From Legionella shakespearei DSM 23087 (GTDB taxonomy: Bacteria; Pseudomonadota; Gammaproteobacteria; Legionellales; Legionellaceae): a stretch of 64,000 nt of DNA. The position numbers and the translations under genes are program-made. Below are positions 25,728-35,081 of the stretch, piece after piece (positions within the stretch are counted from its first letter, which is position 1; each line of letters opens with the position of its first letter). The notes under the pieces are model-generated. The model was not told the DNA's origin, made no database searches, and saw nothing but the letters and a program-made list of their open reading frames with translations. The DNA lies in NCBI RefSeq assembly GCF_000373765.1, contig NZ_KB892434.1, positions 66,806 to 130,805 of the forward strand. Reading direction: 5' to 3'.

Positions 25728-26089
25728 AAACCATTAAAACTTTAAAACATCTCTTTCGAATTCAATATGTCCTGATCAGGAACGGAATTTTTATTTTAAG
25801 AATGCTTTTTAAAGTACTTCTTCGCAAGTTTGGAAAAAAACAGACAGCTAAAGAAGATACCCTGCGCAAAGCTGCAGAAGAGTTAAAACCCATTATTGTT
25901 AAAGTAGGTCAGACTCTCTCATCACAACCCCAACTCATCCATGAAACACTGCAACATGTCATGGATAAGCTGCATCATGTGATTACTGAACCTGGCAAGG
26001 AAAAGCCAACACGGATTATTGACCACCCGATAGACATTACCCAATCTGCCGAACAACACAAGCCAAAATCAACCGATGAGTTGTTATGA
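25724..26089 (+). CDS. Truncated UbiB paralog (N-terminal region only)
   Basis: A 121-residue protein whose first 88 residues align with the start of UbiB encoded just downstream: both open M-K-x-I-K-x-L, keep R-I then L and N-G at 19-21, and share the EEL-x-P-I-I-V/I-K-x-G-Q motif (K60, G62, Q63 here; K71, G73, Q74 in UbiB), the KxGQ signature of the atypical kinases. The kinase catalytic core is missing; the last 35 residues are unrelated and polar. It overlaps ubiJ by 4 bp before and ubiB by 4 bp after, so all three are co-translated. It looks like a retained partial tandem duplication. Function unknown; a UbiB modulator is speculation. Confidence 0.7.
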   Translation: MKTIKTLKHLFRIQYVLIRNGIFILRMLFKVLLRKFGKKQTAKEDTLRKAAEELKPIIVKVGQTLSSQPQLIHETLQHVMDKLHHVITEPGKEKPTRIIDHPIDITQSAEQHKPKSTDELL

Positions 26090-27735
26090 AATCAATTAAA
26101 CAATTAATTCGCTTAATACGCATAAACCACATCCTTGCTAAAAACGGACTGGATAATGTGGTTGTATCCATTAGACTTTTCGCTCCATTACGTTTTATGG
26201 TTTATTTAAACCCCTGGAACTGGTTTCGTAAAGTTCAGTTAACACGGGGGGAAGCGTTACGAAAATCACTGGAAGAATTAGGCCCCATATTTATTAAATT
26301 TGGCCAGGCACTATCAACCCGCCCTGATATTCTTCCCGAAGATATAGCTATTGAATTAAGTAAATTACAAGATAAAGTCCCCCCCTTTCCCAGCGCCCAG
26401 GCACTGAGCATCCTTGAGCGCGCTTACCATATGTCGCCTTATGAAGTGTTTGCTGAATTTGATCCCATAGCTTTGGCTTCTGCCTCTATGGCTCAAGTGC
26501 ATGCCGCTACTCTAAAAACTGGTGAGGACGTGGTAGTTAAAATACTTAGACCTAATATGCGGCGCATTATTGAGCAGGATTTAAGTATCATGCACACCAT
26601 TGCCAAACTGGCAGATCGTTATTGGCCGGAAGGACGGCGCTTGAAGCCTAAAGAAATTGTGACCGAATTTGAACATACCCTGCTTGATGAGCTGGATTTG
26701 TTACGAGAAGCCGCCAATGCCGCACAGCTACGCCGTAATTTCAGCAATTCGCCTTTATTGTACATACCTGAAGTATACTGGGATTATTCACGTCAAAATG
26801 TCATGGTTATGGAACGTATTCATGGCATACCTGTATCAGATATAGCCAGCCTGCGCGAGCAGGGAATCAACATCAAAAAGCTCGCCGAACGCGGTGTCGA
26901 GATTTTTTTCACCCAGGTTTTTCGTGATTGTTTCTTCCATGCGGACATGCACCCCGGAAATATTTTCGTCTCCTACAAACATCCTCAGGATCCCCAATAC
27001 ATATGCATTGATTTTGGCATTATCGGCACGTTGAATGACAGTGACAAACGCTATCTTGCAGAAAACCTGATCGCCTTTTTTAACCGTGACTACAGGCGTG
27101 TTGCCCAACTCCATGTGGAGTCTGGCTGGGTAGCTCGCGATACGCGGGTCGAAGAGTTTGAAAGTGCTATCCGTACGGTCTGTGAACCTATATTTGAAAA
27201 ACCTTTAAAGGATATTTCTTTCGCTCAGGTGGTATTACGCCTGTTTCAAGTGGCGCGGCGATTCCATATGGAAGTTCAACCCCAGTTGGTCTTACTGCAA
27301 AAAACCCTGTTGGCTATCGAAGGCTTAGGGCGGCAGCTTTATCCTAATCTTGACCTGTGGGCAACAGCCAAACCTTTTCTGGAAAAATGGCTGCGTGAAC
27401 AAATTGGGCCCAAAGCCTTCCTGAACCAGTTAAAACAAAATCTGCCCTTTTTTGCTGAACAGCTTCCTCATATGCCCAAATTAATTTTTGACGTATTGGA
27501 ATTGAAAAAAGAGGAATTATTATTTAAAAAAGAGCTGGCGAACAACAAACCTGAATATCAAAAACAGGGCATACACTGGAACAGTGTGTTTTGGGGTGTA
27601 TTTGCTTCATTCCTGTCTCTGGGTATCATTAATTATTTACATCTTTTAAACTATAAATACTTAACACCTGTTGCGTTAACAGGGACAGCCCTGGCAGGAC
27701 TATTAGTGCTTATCAACCGAAAAATAAGGAGCTAA
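26086..27735 (+). CDS. ubiB: Ubiquinone biosynthesis atypical kinase-like protein UbiB
   Basis: A 549-residue membrane-anchored ABC1/ADCK/UbiB family ATPase needed for ubiquinone synthesis. Motifs: KxGQ ([15 protein letters not shown], residues 70-84), the alanine-rich loop [13 protein letters not shown] that replaces the kinase P-loop, catalytic lysine in [18 protein letters not shown] and the DFG triad in [10 protein letters not shown]. Two hydrophobic helices end the protein ([15 protein letters not shown] and [13 protein letters not shown]), as in E. coli UbiB. It is followed by tatA after 2 bp. Confidence 0.95.
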   Translation: MKSIKQLIRLIRINHILAKNGLDNVVVSIRLFAPLRFMVYLNPWNWFRKVQLTRGEALRKSLEELGPIFIKFGQALSTRPDILPEDIAIELSKLQDKVPPFPSAQALSILERAYHMSPYEVFAEFDPIALASASMAQVHAATLKTGEDVVVKILRPNMRRIIEQDLSIMHTIAKLADRYWPEGRRLKPKEIVTEFEHTLLDELDLLREAANAAQLRRNFSNSPLLYIPEVYWDYSRQNVMVMERIHGIPVSDIASLREQGINIKKLAERGVEIFFTQVFRDCFFHADMHPGNIFVSYKHPQDPQYICIDFGIIGTLNDSDKRYLAENLIAFFNRDYRRVAQLHVESGWVARDTRVEEFESAIRTVCEPIFEKPLKDISFAQVVLRLFQVARRFHMEVQPQLVLLQKTLLAIEGLGRQLYPNLDLWATAKPFLEKWLREQIGPKAFLNQLKQNLPFFAEQLPHMPKLIFDVLELKKEELLFKKELANNKPEYQKQGIHWNSVFWGVFASFLSLGIINYLHLLNYKYLTPVALTGTALAGLLVLINRKIRS

Positions 27736-27737
27736 CC

Positions 27738-27920
27738 ATGGGACTCAGCGGCATTAGCCCATTATCATTATTATTAATATTAGCCATTGTTATCGCTTTA
27801 TTTGGCACTTCCAAATTGAAAACTTTAGGTACGGATTTGGGTGAAGCGATAAAAAACTTTCGCCAGGCTATGAATGACGACAGCAATAAAGATGTAAAGA
27901 ATGATGATAATAAACCATGA
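27738..27920 (+). CDS. tatA: Twin-arginine translocase subunit TatA
   Basis: A 60-residue TatA: a short periplasmic start, one transmembrane helix (PLSLLLILAIVIALFGT), the hinge FGTSKLKTLGTDLG, then the amphipathic helix EAIKNFRQAM and an acidic tail. TatA oligomers form the conduit for folded proteins. It overlaps tatB by 4 bp. tatC is not here but at 46299. Confidence 0.93.
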   Translation: MGLSGISPLSLLLILAIVIALFGTSKLKTLGTDLGEAIKNFRQAMNDDSNKDVKNDDNKP

Positions 27921-28159
27921 GCAGTGGTGAGCTTTTATTAACTCTTGTCGTTGCTCTGGTGGTCTTTGGACCCTCTAAGCTGCCTATGCTAGCTACTCAT
28001 CTTGGACAATTGATCCGCAAAATCAATCAAATCAAAACAAAAGCCGCTCTCTTATGGGATGAACAGCTTAAAGAATTGCAATTGCAGGAAAACAAGCGCA
28101 AAGCTGAAGAGGTTGATAAGAAGTACCATTCTGAGAGTTCAAAAGCAGAACCCAAATAA
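27917..28159 (+). CDS. tatB: Twin-arginine translocase subunit TatB
   Basis: An 80-residue TatB-like protein: membrane helix LLLTLVVALVVFGPSKLP with the F-G-P hinge, then an amphipathic helix longer than that of TatA. TatB with TatC recognises the twin-arginine signal. It is shorter than E. coli TatB (171 residues) and starts inside the tatA stop (ATGA). Followed by repeat-rich DNA that probably ends the transcript. Confidence 0.88.
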   Translation: MSSGELLLTLVVALVVFGPSKLPMLATHLGQLIRKINQIKTKAALLWDEQLKELQLQENKRKAEEVDKKYHSESSKAEPK

Positions 28160-28272
28160 TAACCTCCCCTCAAATCCCCGTCGTCCTGAGCTGAGGAATC
28201 CCCACGAAATATCCCCTTGAGCCTGTATTGTGATTCGCTAATCAAGAGTACAAAAGAGCATCATGCTAAGAA

Positions 28273-28443
28273 CACCGAGCTGCGACCGTAAGGAAGCGGA
28301 ACAGTTCGATGCACTCCCTTGTTGATTACTCATTAGGTGTACCTCCAAAATTTCCGCTCCCTCACGGTCGCGGCTCGGTTTTCGTGCCTTCATTTTACTT
28401 CATCGTGCACCTGAAAACCGAGCCGCGACCGTGAGGGAGCGGA
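28273..28443. repeat. Family C repeat cluster, three arms
   Basis: One degraded arm (28273-28302) plus a well-kept inverted pair at 28351-28443 (TTCCGCTCCCTCACGGTCGC against GAAAACCGAGCCGCGACCGT). Fills most of the gap between tatB and the effector candidate. Confidence 0.8.
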
Positions 28444-28525
28444 ATTTTTGTTAAGGTACTGATGCCTTCATAGTCGCAGTTCAGATTAGAGCTCAAATTG
28501 TCTATTTACAATTCTGACACAATCA

Positions 28526-28558
28526 CTTAACAATTCCTTAACATTCCTCTGGCATAAT
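28526..28558 (+). promoter_or_regulatory. PmrA-type box and -10 of the coiled-coil gene
   Basis: Direct repeat CTTAACAAT (28526-28534), two bases, CTTAACATT (28537-28545), then CATAAT (28553-28558). The tandem cTTAA repeat with 11-bp period, ending 7 bp before the -10, is the layout of PmrA sites that control many Dot/Icm effector genes in Legionella. The leader to the ATG is about 130 bases. Confidence 0.6.
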
Positions 28559-28696
28559 CCACCTCAATTTAAGGCTAACAGCGCAGCAGGGGGATATCAC
28601 CAGTTTGAAGCAACACTAATTTGGAACGTAATCAGTAACAACCGGATTTAAGACATACAAGAAAGTTAATAATTTATTACCTTAGGAGTCACGATC

Positions 28697-30517
28697 ATGG
28701 CGTTATCAGAAATCATTATCAATGATGCAGTTCAATATCAAACTGATGCAACAATAAGCGAAGCAAACTATCAGGCTCTTCGCCAATACCTTCTGGAAAG
28801 AAAACCTCTGTCGCCAGTCACCACCGCGATCTATTCTCTTGTTTCAAGCCATTGTGCAAGTGACAAACAGGAATTTATGCATCACTCAACCCTACAGGCA
28901 TGTGAAGCACAAAAAAGCAGCGATGAACACGAAGAGCAAAACGATCAATGGGAACAAAAAAAGGATACCACCCTGCATTCACAATACACTGCAGAGTTAC
29001 AGGAATTACAAAGCACACTGAGCCAACTGGAAATAAGACGCGCCCCCCAACAAAGGATAGCAAAGCAAAGTCGCAGCCAGGTTGAAGAGTTGAGAAACAG
29101 CCTGCGCAGCCTTGACGCATCCATAGACCGCATTCAAAGCGAACGACTATTACTTAATTACCAATCAATTCCTTCATACCCTGTCAATAACGTCCATGTC
29201 CATGGCCATTACTCGACAACAATTGGATACCCTAATGCGTACACTACACCATACTACGATTATGGTTATTCCCTGCAAACTGAATTACGCTGGAGCAGTT
29301 TGTTTCAGGAAGAAAATCGACTGAAAGATGAACGCCGAAGGCTAAACCTGCTGATTAACACTAAAGAAAGAGAGTGCAGCGTAGAAGAAAAAAGTTTGGA
29401 TAACATTATCCTGGATCAAAGCCAGGCGGAGAGACGCTATAAAGAATTAAAGCAACAACTGCATACTGTTCTTCCCAATAGAGAAGAGCAACGGCAAATA
29501 AGAAGTCAGGGGCGTATGGACAGGGAACAGGCCAGAAATGCTGCCGATCCTGATTTAAGGCAATTGTCCTCTTCCAACAAGGAACAACTGCGATATCGTA
29601 TTACCCGCAAAAACAGCGAACTTGATGATACTCAAAACAAACTGATGCGCACAGCAACTGAGCTCAGTTATACCCTTTACCTCAGCCAATTGGAACAGGC
29701 GCTGGAGCGAACTGACGGCCTTAAAATTACGTTCACTGAACGCCAGGCCTTAAAATCAATTCTGGCCACCATGCACTCGTATAATGAAATGGAGGGAAGA
29801 GCAAAAACGACCCAAAAAGCATTAAATGATGCAAAAGCTGAGTTGCAACGACTGCAAAGTAATTTGCTGGAAAAACAACAGCAAGTGCAACACTATGCGG
29901 CATCAAGACCACAACTTGTCAGCGTGAACCAGGATCTCGAAAAAGTAAATAACCAGCATTTCATCGAACGCGATTCAGCCGAAAGTGCTCGCACCACAGC
30001 GCTCTTTTTTTCCCTTTTTGGAGTGAGTGCCTGTTCAGTAAGTGCAGGATTGGTTAGCAGTCTTATGGTGAGCCCATTATTCTTTATCATTCCTGGAGTA
30101 TTTGCCTTAGGTACCCTTATTTCGCTGACTGTGGCAGTGATCTATCATTTTCAAAAATCAGGATACGAAGGGCAAATTGACGAAAATAAGCAAACGATCC
30201 TGAATAATCAGGCAACGCTGGAAGAACAAGGGAAAAAAGCAGAGAATATCAATACTTCTGCTATTCCAGCATTGCAGACACAAATTAAAGCCGCAGAACA
30301 AAATTGCGCACAGATTGAAAAGGACCTCAAAGAACAACAGCGTTCAATGAGTCAATTGTTAGGAAGGGCGCAAAATATAACCAGCACTTATGGTGGAAGC
30401 GGGGCCTTCTTTAACAGTTCAGCAAATGCATCCTTGTATCCGGTTTTGGAGCAACCCTCTGCGCCAGAATATGATGTGGACTTATTGCTCAATTATGGCG
30501 GTCAGCAGCGAGCTTGA
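28697..30517 (+). CDS. Coiled-coil membrane protein, candidate Dot/Icm effector
   Basis: A 606-residue protein with no recognised enzyme domain. Charged heptad-like coiled coils cover about residues 75-135, 205-425 and 487-550; two adjacent hydrophobic helices at about 433-485 (FFSLFGVSACSVSAGLVSSL, then a P and FFIIPGVFALGTLISLTVAV) form a hairpin anchor. The segment 150-200 is tyrosine-rich. The C-terminus (PSAPEYDVDLLLNYGG) is polar with acidic residues, as often seen in Icm/Dot signals but not diagnostic. A PmrA-type box upstream supports co-regulation with the secretion system. AGGAG lies 11 bp before the ATG. Effector status is inference. Confidence 0.65.
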   Translation: MALSEIIINDAVQYQTDATISEANYQALRQYLLERKPLSPVTTAIYSLVSSHCASDKQEFMHHSTLQACEAQKSSDEHEEQNDQWEQKKDTTLHSQYTAELQELQSTLSQLEIRRAPQQRIAKQSRSQVEELRNSLRSLDASIDRIQSERLLLNYQSIPSYPVNNVHVHGHYSTTIGYPNAYTTPYYDYGYSLQTELRWSSLFQEENRLKDERRRLNLLINTKERECSVEEKSLDNIILDQSQAERRYKELKQQLHTVLPNREEQRQIRSQGRMDREQARNAADPDLRQLSSSNKEQLRYRITRKNSELDDTQNKLMRTATELSYTLYLSQLEQALERTDGLKITFTERQALKSILATMHSYNEMEGRAKTTQKALNDAKAELQRLQSNLLEKQQQVQHYAASRPQLVSVNQDLEKVNNQHFIERDSAESARTTALFFSLFGVSACSVSAGLVSSLMVSPLFFIIPGVFALGTLISLTVAVIYHFQKSGYEGQIDENKQTILNNQATLEEQGKKAENINTSAIPALQTQIKAAEQNCAQIEKDLKEQQRSMSQLLGRAQNITSTYGGSGAFFNSSANASLYPVLEQPSAPEYDVDLLLNYGGQQRA

Positions 30518-30525
30518 TTTGCTTT

Positions 30526-30645
30526 GTAGCCCGGTCTGCTTGCAGCCGGGATAGTGCCACTTCGATCCCGGCTGCAAGCAGACCGGGCTACACACTGTGC
30601 TATTTCGAAGCAACTTTGCCCCTATCTCCGTCGTCCTGAGTGCGT
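30526..30645. repeat. GTAG-REP family A pair plus family D fragment
   Basis: A perfect family A inverted pair (GTAG at 30526, CTAC ending 30591), then a broken family D arm (CGTCGTCCTGAGTGCGTCTT) directly before the end of the msr gene. Confidence 0.8.
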
Positions 30646-30651
30646 CTTCAA

Positions 30652-31524
30652 CTATTCTCCAAAACGATTTTCCGGGCGGTGGCAATAGGGTGCTTTATGG
30701 TGTTTTGCATAATAATTCTGATGGTATTCTTCAGCTGGCCAGAAAGGTTGGGCTTCAAGGAGGCGGGTTGCAACCGGATAACCTCGCTTTTTGAGTTGCT
30801 GAATTAAAGACTCTGCAATCTGTTGCTGCTCGGCATTAAAATAAAAGACTGCGCTTTGGTATTGTTGTCCCAGATCAGGGCCCTGCCCGGTTTTTTGGGT
30901 GGGATCGTGGATTTCAAAAAAACGCTTTAAAACCTGGCGGTAATCCGTTTGTGCAGGATCATACAATACCCGTACCGCTTCATAATGTCCCGTATTTCCA
31001 TGACAGATTTGATCATAAGAGGGATCTAAAGTGTGCCCGCCTGTGTATCCTGACTCAACAGCAAGCACCCCAGGAATTTGTTTTAAAAAGTGTTCAACAC
31101 CCCAAAAACACCCTCCCGCGACAATAGCTTCTTCTGTGTCCAGAACCTTGTCATCGGCGACAAAATCAAGGGAAGCAGAGTTGACGCAATGACGCAGATT
31201 TTTATGGGTAAAGGACTCACCAGTAAATACATGCCCCAAATGGGCATCACAACGAGAACATAATATCTCGGTACGCCTGCCATCACTGTCTGGTGTTCTC
31301 TTCACTGTATTTAAAATGTCGTCATCAAAACTTGGCCAGCCACAACCTGAACTGAATTGGCTGTTGCCACGAAATAAGGCAAGGCCACAACGCCGACAAA
31401 GATAAGTACCGTGAGTAATAACGGTATTATATGCACCAGTATGAGGGTACTCTGTTGCCTTGTGACAAATTATTCTTTGCGCAGCAGGAGTAAGACTGGC
31501 TGTTTTATCAAGATACTGATTCAC
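30652..31524 (-). CDS. msrBA: Methionine sulfoxide reductase MsrB-MsrA fusion
   Basis: A 290-residue bifunctional enzyme that repairs both methionine-sulfoxide stereoisomers. The N-terminal MsrB domain (residues 1-130) has two zinc pairs (C43/C46, C89/C92), GCGWPSF and catalytic Cys113 in RHCVNSASLDF. The C-terminal MsrA domain starts near 132 with catalytic Cys139 in GGCFWGVEHFL, then SGYTGG and GHYEAVRVLYDP. The order B-A is the reverse of the A-B order common in many pathogens. There is no signal peptide, so it acts in the cytoplasm. Confidence 0.93.
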   Translation of the reverse strand: MNQYLDKTASLTPAAQRIICHKATEYPHTGAYNTVITHGTYLCRRCGLALFRGNSQFSSGCGWPSFDDDILNTVKRTPDSDGRRTEILCSRCDAHLGHVFTGESFTHKNLRHCVNSASLDFVADDKVLDTEEAIVAGGCFWGVEHFLKQIPGVLAVESGYTGGHTLDPSYDQICHGNTGHYEAVRVLYDPAQTDYRQVLKRFFEIHDPTQKTGQGPDLGQQYQSAVFYFNAEQQQIAESLIQQLKKRGYPVATRLLEAQPFWPAEEYHQNYYAKHHKAPYCHRPENRFGE

Positions 31525-31549
31525 GATTTATCTCTCATTGCAGTGTTTT

Positions 31550-31629
31550 GTAGCCCGTATTAGCGCAGCGTAATACGGGATCGAAGTGGCAGGATGATCC
31601 CGTAATTACGCTGCGCTAATACGGGCTAC
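31550..31629. repeat. GTAG-REP family B, inverted pair
   Basis: GTAGCCCGTATTAGCGCAGC and GTAATACGGG, a 24-bp centre, then the inverse ending CTAC; one extra base in the right arm. Lies between the msr and mltB genes, both on the minus strand. Confidence 0.88.
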
Positions 31630-31645
31630 AACTAACTCAATTACC

Positions 31646-32608
31646 TTAGTGCACCTGACAAATTTTATCTGCCATGTATCCAATAGCACCGGCATAATAT
31701 ATTGAATTATTATAGCGCAAAATCATTTTATAATTAGGAAATGCCAGGAACGCAGGTCCGCCATAAGGCTGAACGATACTGCCCTGCAGGTTTTGGTAAG
31801 GTAAAGGCTGTCCACTTTCAGTGCGAACACCCAATGCATTCCACTCACTTACAGGTTTGACTATAGACTTACCTTCCATCTTCATATCAAATTTGGCGGG
31901 TAATTTGACTTGAATAGCCCAAGGTTCGCCTGTTTGCCAGCCATTTTGTTTCATATAATTGGCTATTGATGCAAAAACATCCGGTTTACTTTTCCAAATG
32001 TCTTTTCGTCCATCACCATCATAATCCACAGCGTATTTTACCCAACTGGAAGGCAGGAACTGAGGTTGGCCAGAAGCACCAGCCCACTCGCCTTTAAAAT
32101 CAGCAAGGCTGACATGTCCACCCTGGAGAATGTGTAAGGCTGTAAATAATTCTTTACGGAAAAAGTCCTTACGTTTTGAATCATAAGCCAAAGTAGCCAG
32201 GGCTTTAATGACCGGAAAATTCCCCATATAAGAACCATAACTTGTTTCCATACCCCAGAAAGACACGATGAAACAAGGGTTAACCCCATATTGCTGAGCT
32301 ACTGCTTCCAGAACCTCTTTATTCTTTTTATATTCTTTACGGCCTATAGCAATACGGTAATTGTCAGCACGGCTGCTCAAATATTTTTTGAAGGTTAATC
32401 GATGTTCAGGCTGGGAATGCATGAAGCTTTTGATTTGTCGGCTTGGTTCATGGATTCCGGCAAAAGCCTCATCAAACAGCGCCGGTGGAATTCCCTGTTG
32501 CAGTGCTTCTTCGCGGACACCGGCAACCCATTGGTTCCAATTCTCACTTGCAAATGAAACCTGATTTAGCAGCATGAATGCCACTAACGTGAGCCCCCAC
32601 TTTTTCAT
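31646..32608 (-). CDS. mltB: Lytic murein transglycosylase B (MltB-type)
   Basis: A 320-residue periplasmic enzyme that cuts the glycan strands of peptidoglycan, leaving 1,6-anhydro ends. Signal peptide residues 1-20 with no lipobox cysteine, so it is a soluble member (like Slt35 after cleavage). Catalytic glutamate E121 lies in FWGMETSYGSYMG; GASGQPQFLPSSWVKYAVD and DGDGRKDIW (the EF-hand-like loop) are typical of the family. It stands alone, divergent from the DhaL-DegV gene. Confidence 0.9.
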   Translation of the reverse strand: MKKWGLTLVAFMLLNQVSFASENWNQWVAGVREEALQQGIPPALFDEAFAGIHEPSRQIKSFMHSQPEHRLTFKKYLSSRADNYRIAIGRKEYKKNKEVLEAVAQQYGVNPCFIVSFWGMETSYGSYMGNFPVIKALATLAYDSKRKDFFRKELFTALHILQGGHVSLADFKGEWAGASGQPQFLPSSWVKYAVDYDGDGRKDIWKSKPDVFASIANYMKQNGWQTGEPWAIQVKLPAKFDMKMEGKSIVKPVSEWNALGVRTESGQPLPYQNLQGSIVQPYGGPAFLAFPNYKMILRYNNSIYYAGAIGYMADKICQVH

Positions 32609-32704
32609 AGCTCTTCCCCTCTTTTGTAATTATTATTCATTAAAGTTTATTTTCGACCTAATTGTATTTCTCTTTAATTTTTTTAAATAAATCACTCTTT
32701 TAAA

Positions 32705-32733
32705 TTAATAACTTATATGTGTATTCTTATAAG
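32705..32733 (+). promoter_or_regulatory. Promoter of the DhaL-DegV gene
   Basis: TTAATA, 17-bp spacer, TATAAG; the predicted start leaves a leader of only about 20 bases, and no clear Shine-Dalgarno precedes the ATG at 32760. Confidence 0.45.
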
Positions 32734-32759
32734 ATAGACCATTAATTTAAAATTAGCCC

Positions 32760-34532
32760 ATGGAAATTCGTCATCTTGATACCAATACCCTTCATTCCGC
32801 GTTTTTAACTGCGTGCAACTCTATAATTTCCAATCGTGAAAAGCTTAATAGCATTAATCTGTTCCCCGTTGCCGATGGAGATACAGGTGATAATATGTCA
32901 GCTACTGCTTTGGCAGTTATTCATCATTCTGCCACCAAACCCACCTTGAAAGAAACCTTTCAATCCCTGGCTAACTCGGCTCTCATGGGAGCCCGCGGCA
33001 ATTCAGGAATGATATTTTCCCAGTTTTTCAGTGGCCTTACCGAAACACAGCTTGCCTCAGAACAAATAGACACCGTAACCTTCGCGCAATTAATCACTAA
33101 GGCCAGTTCCAGTGTTCGTTCCGCCATTTTACATCCGGTAGAAGGAACTATTATTACCGTGATCGATGCCTGGTCGGCAAGTATCAGTAAATTAGCCCAG
33201 GAGTTCACTTGCTTTAAACAACTCATCCAACAGACATTGTCCGATGCCAATCAAGCCCTGCAAAGTACCGCCAACACTCTCCCTGTCCTTAAAAATGCTC
33301 AGGTAGTCGATGCAGGTGCTTTAGGATTTTATTACTTTATCAGTGGTTTTGCCGATTATCTGGAGAATCCTCAGTCAATTAATAAAAACCAAATCCATTT
33401 GGAATGCTCAGAACCCCATCATGAAACACGTGCAGACGGTTCACCACCGGAACAAAGATATTGTACAGAAATTACCCTCTCAGGGGAATCAATTAATCGT
33501 GAAGCCATTGCCAACCAATTGGAACAGTTTGGAGACAGCGTGGTAAGCAGTGGTAATGCTGAATTGTGTCGTTTTCACCTGCACTGCAAAAAGCCGGCAG
33601 CAGTCTTTGAGTCGCTTTTTGATGTGGCGCAAATTAGCCAGTCTAAAGCAGAAGATATGTTACGCCAATTTCAAATGATCCATCAAAGAAACTATCCGAT
33701 TGCTCTGGTAACTGATTCCAGTGCCGATGTACCCCAGGAAATTCTGGATAATAATCAAATCCATATTATTCAGCTTAATATGCATTTGGATGGGCATAAT
33801 CTCATTGATAGAATTTGTATTAATCAGGAGAGCTTTTATGACCGCCTGACGACTTTAAGCACTTATCCCAAAACCTCATTTCCCTCTCCTGCAGCGATTG
33901 AGGAACAAATAAGGCACATAGCCAATCACTATGAAGAAGTGCTGGTGTTACCTATATCTCAGGCTTTGAGTGGTACCCATGATGCTGTTGTTAAAGCTAC
34001 AGAGCAATTTTCCAATGTGCATGTTATCAATTCGCGTCAGACCTCCGGCGGTTTGGGATTGCTGGTAATGCATGCGGCACAACTCATTGAGGCTGGCTTG
34101 CCTATAGCAGAGATCAAAGAGCAATTGCTGGCAAAAATTCCCAAAATTAACTTATTTGTCTATGTAGAGCATTTTGAGTCCATGATCCGCAGTGGTCGGA
34201 TCAGCAAGATTGGTGGACGTATCGCTCAATTTGCTCATATCAAGCCTATCATCAGCATTAATCCCATTGGTAAAGGAGTGCTCTTTGATAAGGCCTTTAG
34301 TGAAACTAAAGCACTTGCCAAGGTGGTGGGCCATGTAGAAACCCTTCGCCAAAATCAGACCTTGGAGTGCTATGGTTTAATTCATGCGGGAGTTCCAGAG
34401 AAAGCCTTACAATTTGCTGAGTTAACGACAGAGGCTCTCGGACAAGCTCCAGCTTTTATAGAATATGCATCGTCTGCCATAGGCTTGCATGCAGGAAAGG
34501 GATGTATTGCTTTAGCCTCTATGATGAAATAA
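32760..34532 (+). CDS. DhaL (FakA-like) and DegV (FakB-like) fusion protein
   Basis: A 590-residue protein joining the two halves of a fatty-acid kinase. Residues 1-200 form a DhaL ATP-binding domain with the Mg-binding motif DGDTGDNM (39-46) and the GARGNSGMIFSQFF loop. Residues about 312-590 form a DegV/FakB lipid-binding domain (ALVTDSSADVPQE, then TSFPSPA and LSGTHDAV, and SMIRSGRISKIGG). In Gram-positive bacteria FakA and FakB are separate and phosphorylate exogenous fatty acids; the FakA middle domain appears reduced (about 200-310). The fusion may phosphorylate host-derived fatty acids; that role is inference. Confidence 0.85.
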   Translation: MEIRHLDTNTLHSAFLTACNSIISNREKLNSINLFPVADGDTGDNMSATALAVIHHSATKPTLKETFQSLANSALMGARGNSGMIFSQFFSGLTETQLASEQIDTVTFAQLITKASSSVRSAILHPVEGTIITVIDAWSASISKLAQEFTCFKQLIQQTLSDANQALQSTANTLPVLKNAQVVDAGALGFYYFISGFADYLENPQSINKNQIHLECSEPHHETRADGSPPEQRYCTEITLSGESINREAIANQLEQFGDSVVSSGNAELCRFHLHCKKPAAVFESLFDVAQISQSKAEDMLRQFQMIHQRNYPIALVTDSSADVPQEILDNNQIHIIQLNMHLDGHNLIDRICINQESFYDRLTTLSTYPKTSFPSPAAIEEQIRHIANHYEEVLVLPISQALSGTHDAVVKATEQFSNVHVINSRQTSGGLGLLVMHAAQLIEAGLPIAEIKEQLLAKIPKINLFVYVEHFESMIRSGRISKIGGRIAQFAHIKPIISINPIGKGVLFDKAFSETKALAKVVGHVETLRQNQTLECYGLIHAGVPEKALQFAELTTEALGQAPAFIEYASSAIGLHAGKGCIALASMMK

Positions 34533-34608
34533 TCCAGGCTTGGGATATAAGGTGAGCCACTCTCTCTCGTATGCACGTCTCCTGCACGCGCGGCATGGTG
34601 CCAGCATT

Positions 34609-35060
34609 TGGAGATCCTTCGCGCAAAAAGACGCGCTCAGGACGACGTGGATTTTTGGGGGCGATTTGGAGCAGGGAATCAACTTGGCAATTTCCCGTAT
34701 TACGCTTCACTAATACGAAATCTGACTCTTCTGCACCTCTTTGCTATTCCCCGATCTACGTCGTCCTGAGCGCGTCTTTTTGCGCGAAGGATCTCCTGCA
34801 GGCGGTATGGTGCCAATATTTAGATCCTTCGCGCAAAATGCCGCGCTCAGGACGACGTGGATTTTTGGGCGATTTGGAGCCGGGAATTACCTTGGTAATT
34901 TCCCGTATTACGCTCCGCTAATACGGGCTACGGCACTCATGTACTCTTGTTCATGCGTACGGCAAAAATTCCGCTCCTTTACAGTCGCGGCTCGGTTTTC
35001 GGTGCTCGATAAAGTAAATTCGAAGCACGAAAACCGAGCCGCGACCGTCAGGAAGCGGAA
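34609..35060. repeat. Mosaic of repeat families D, B and C
   Basis: In order: a solo D arm (34609-34648), a degraded B arm (about 34693-34716), a D inverted pair (34756-34858), a B right arm ending CTAC (34901-34931) and a C inverted pair (34968-35060). No gene lies in this 549-bp gap; reading frames across it are repeat artefacts. Confidence 0.8.
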
Positions 35061-35081
35061 CAGTTATACTGGCACGTACTT

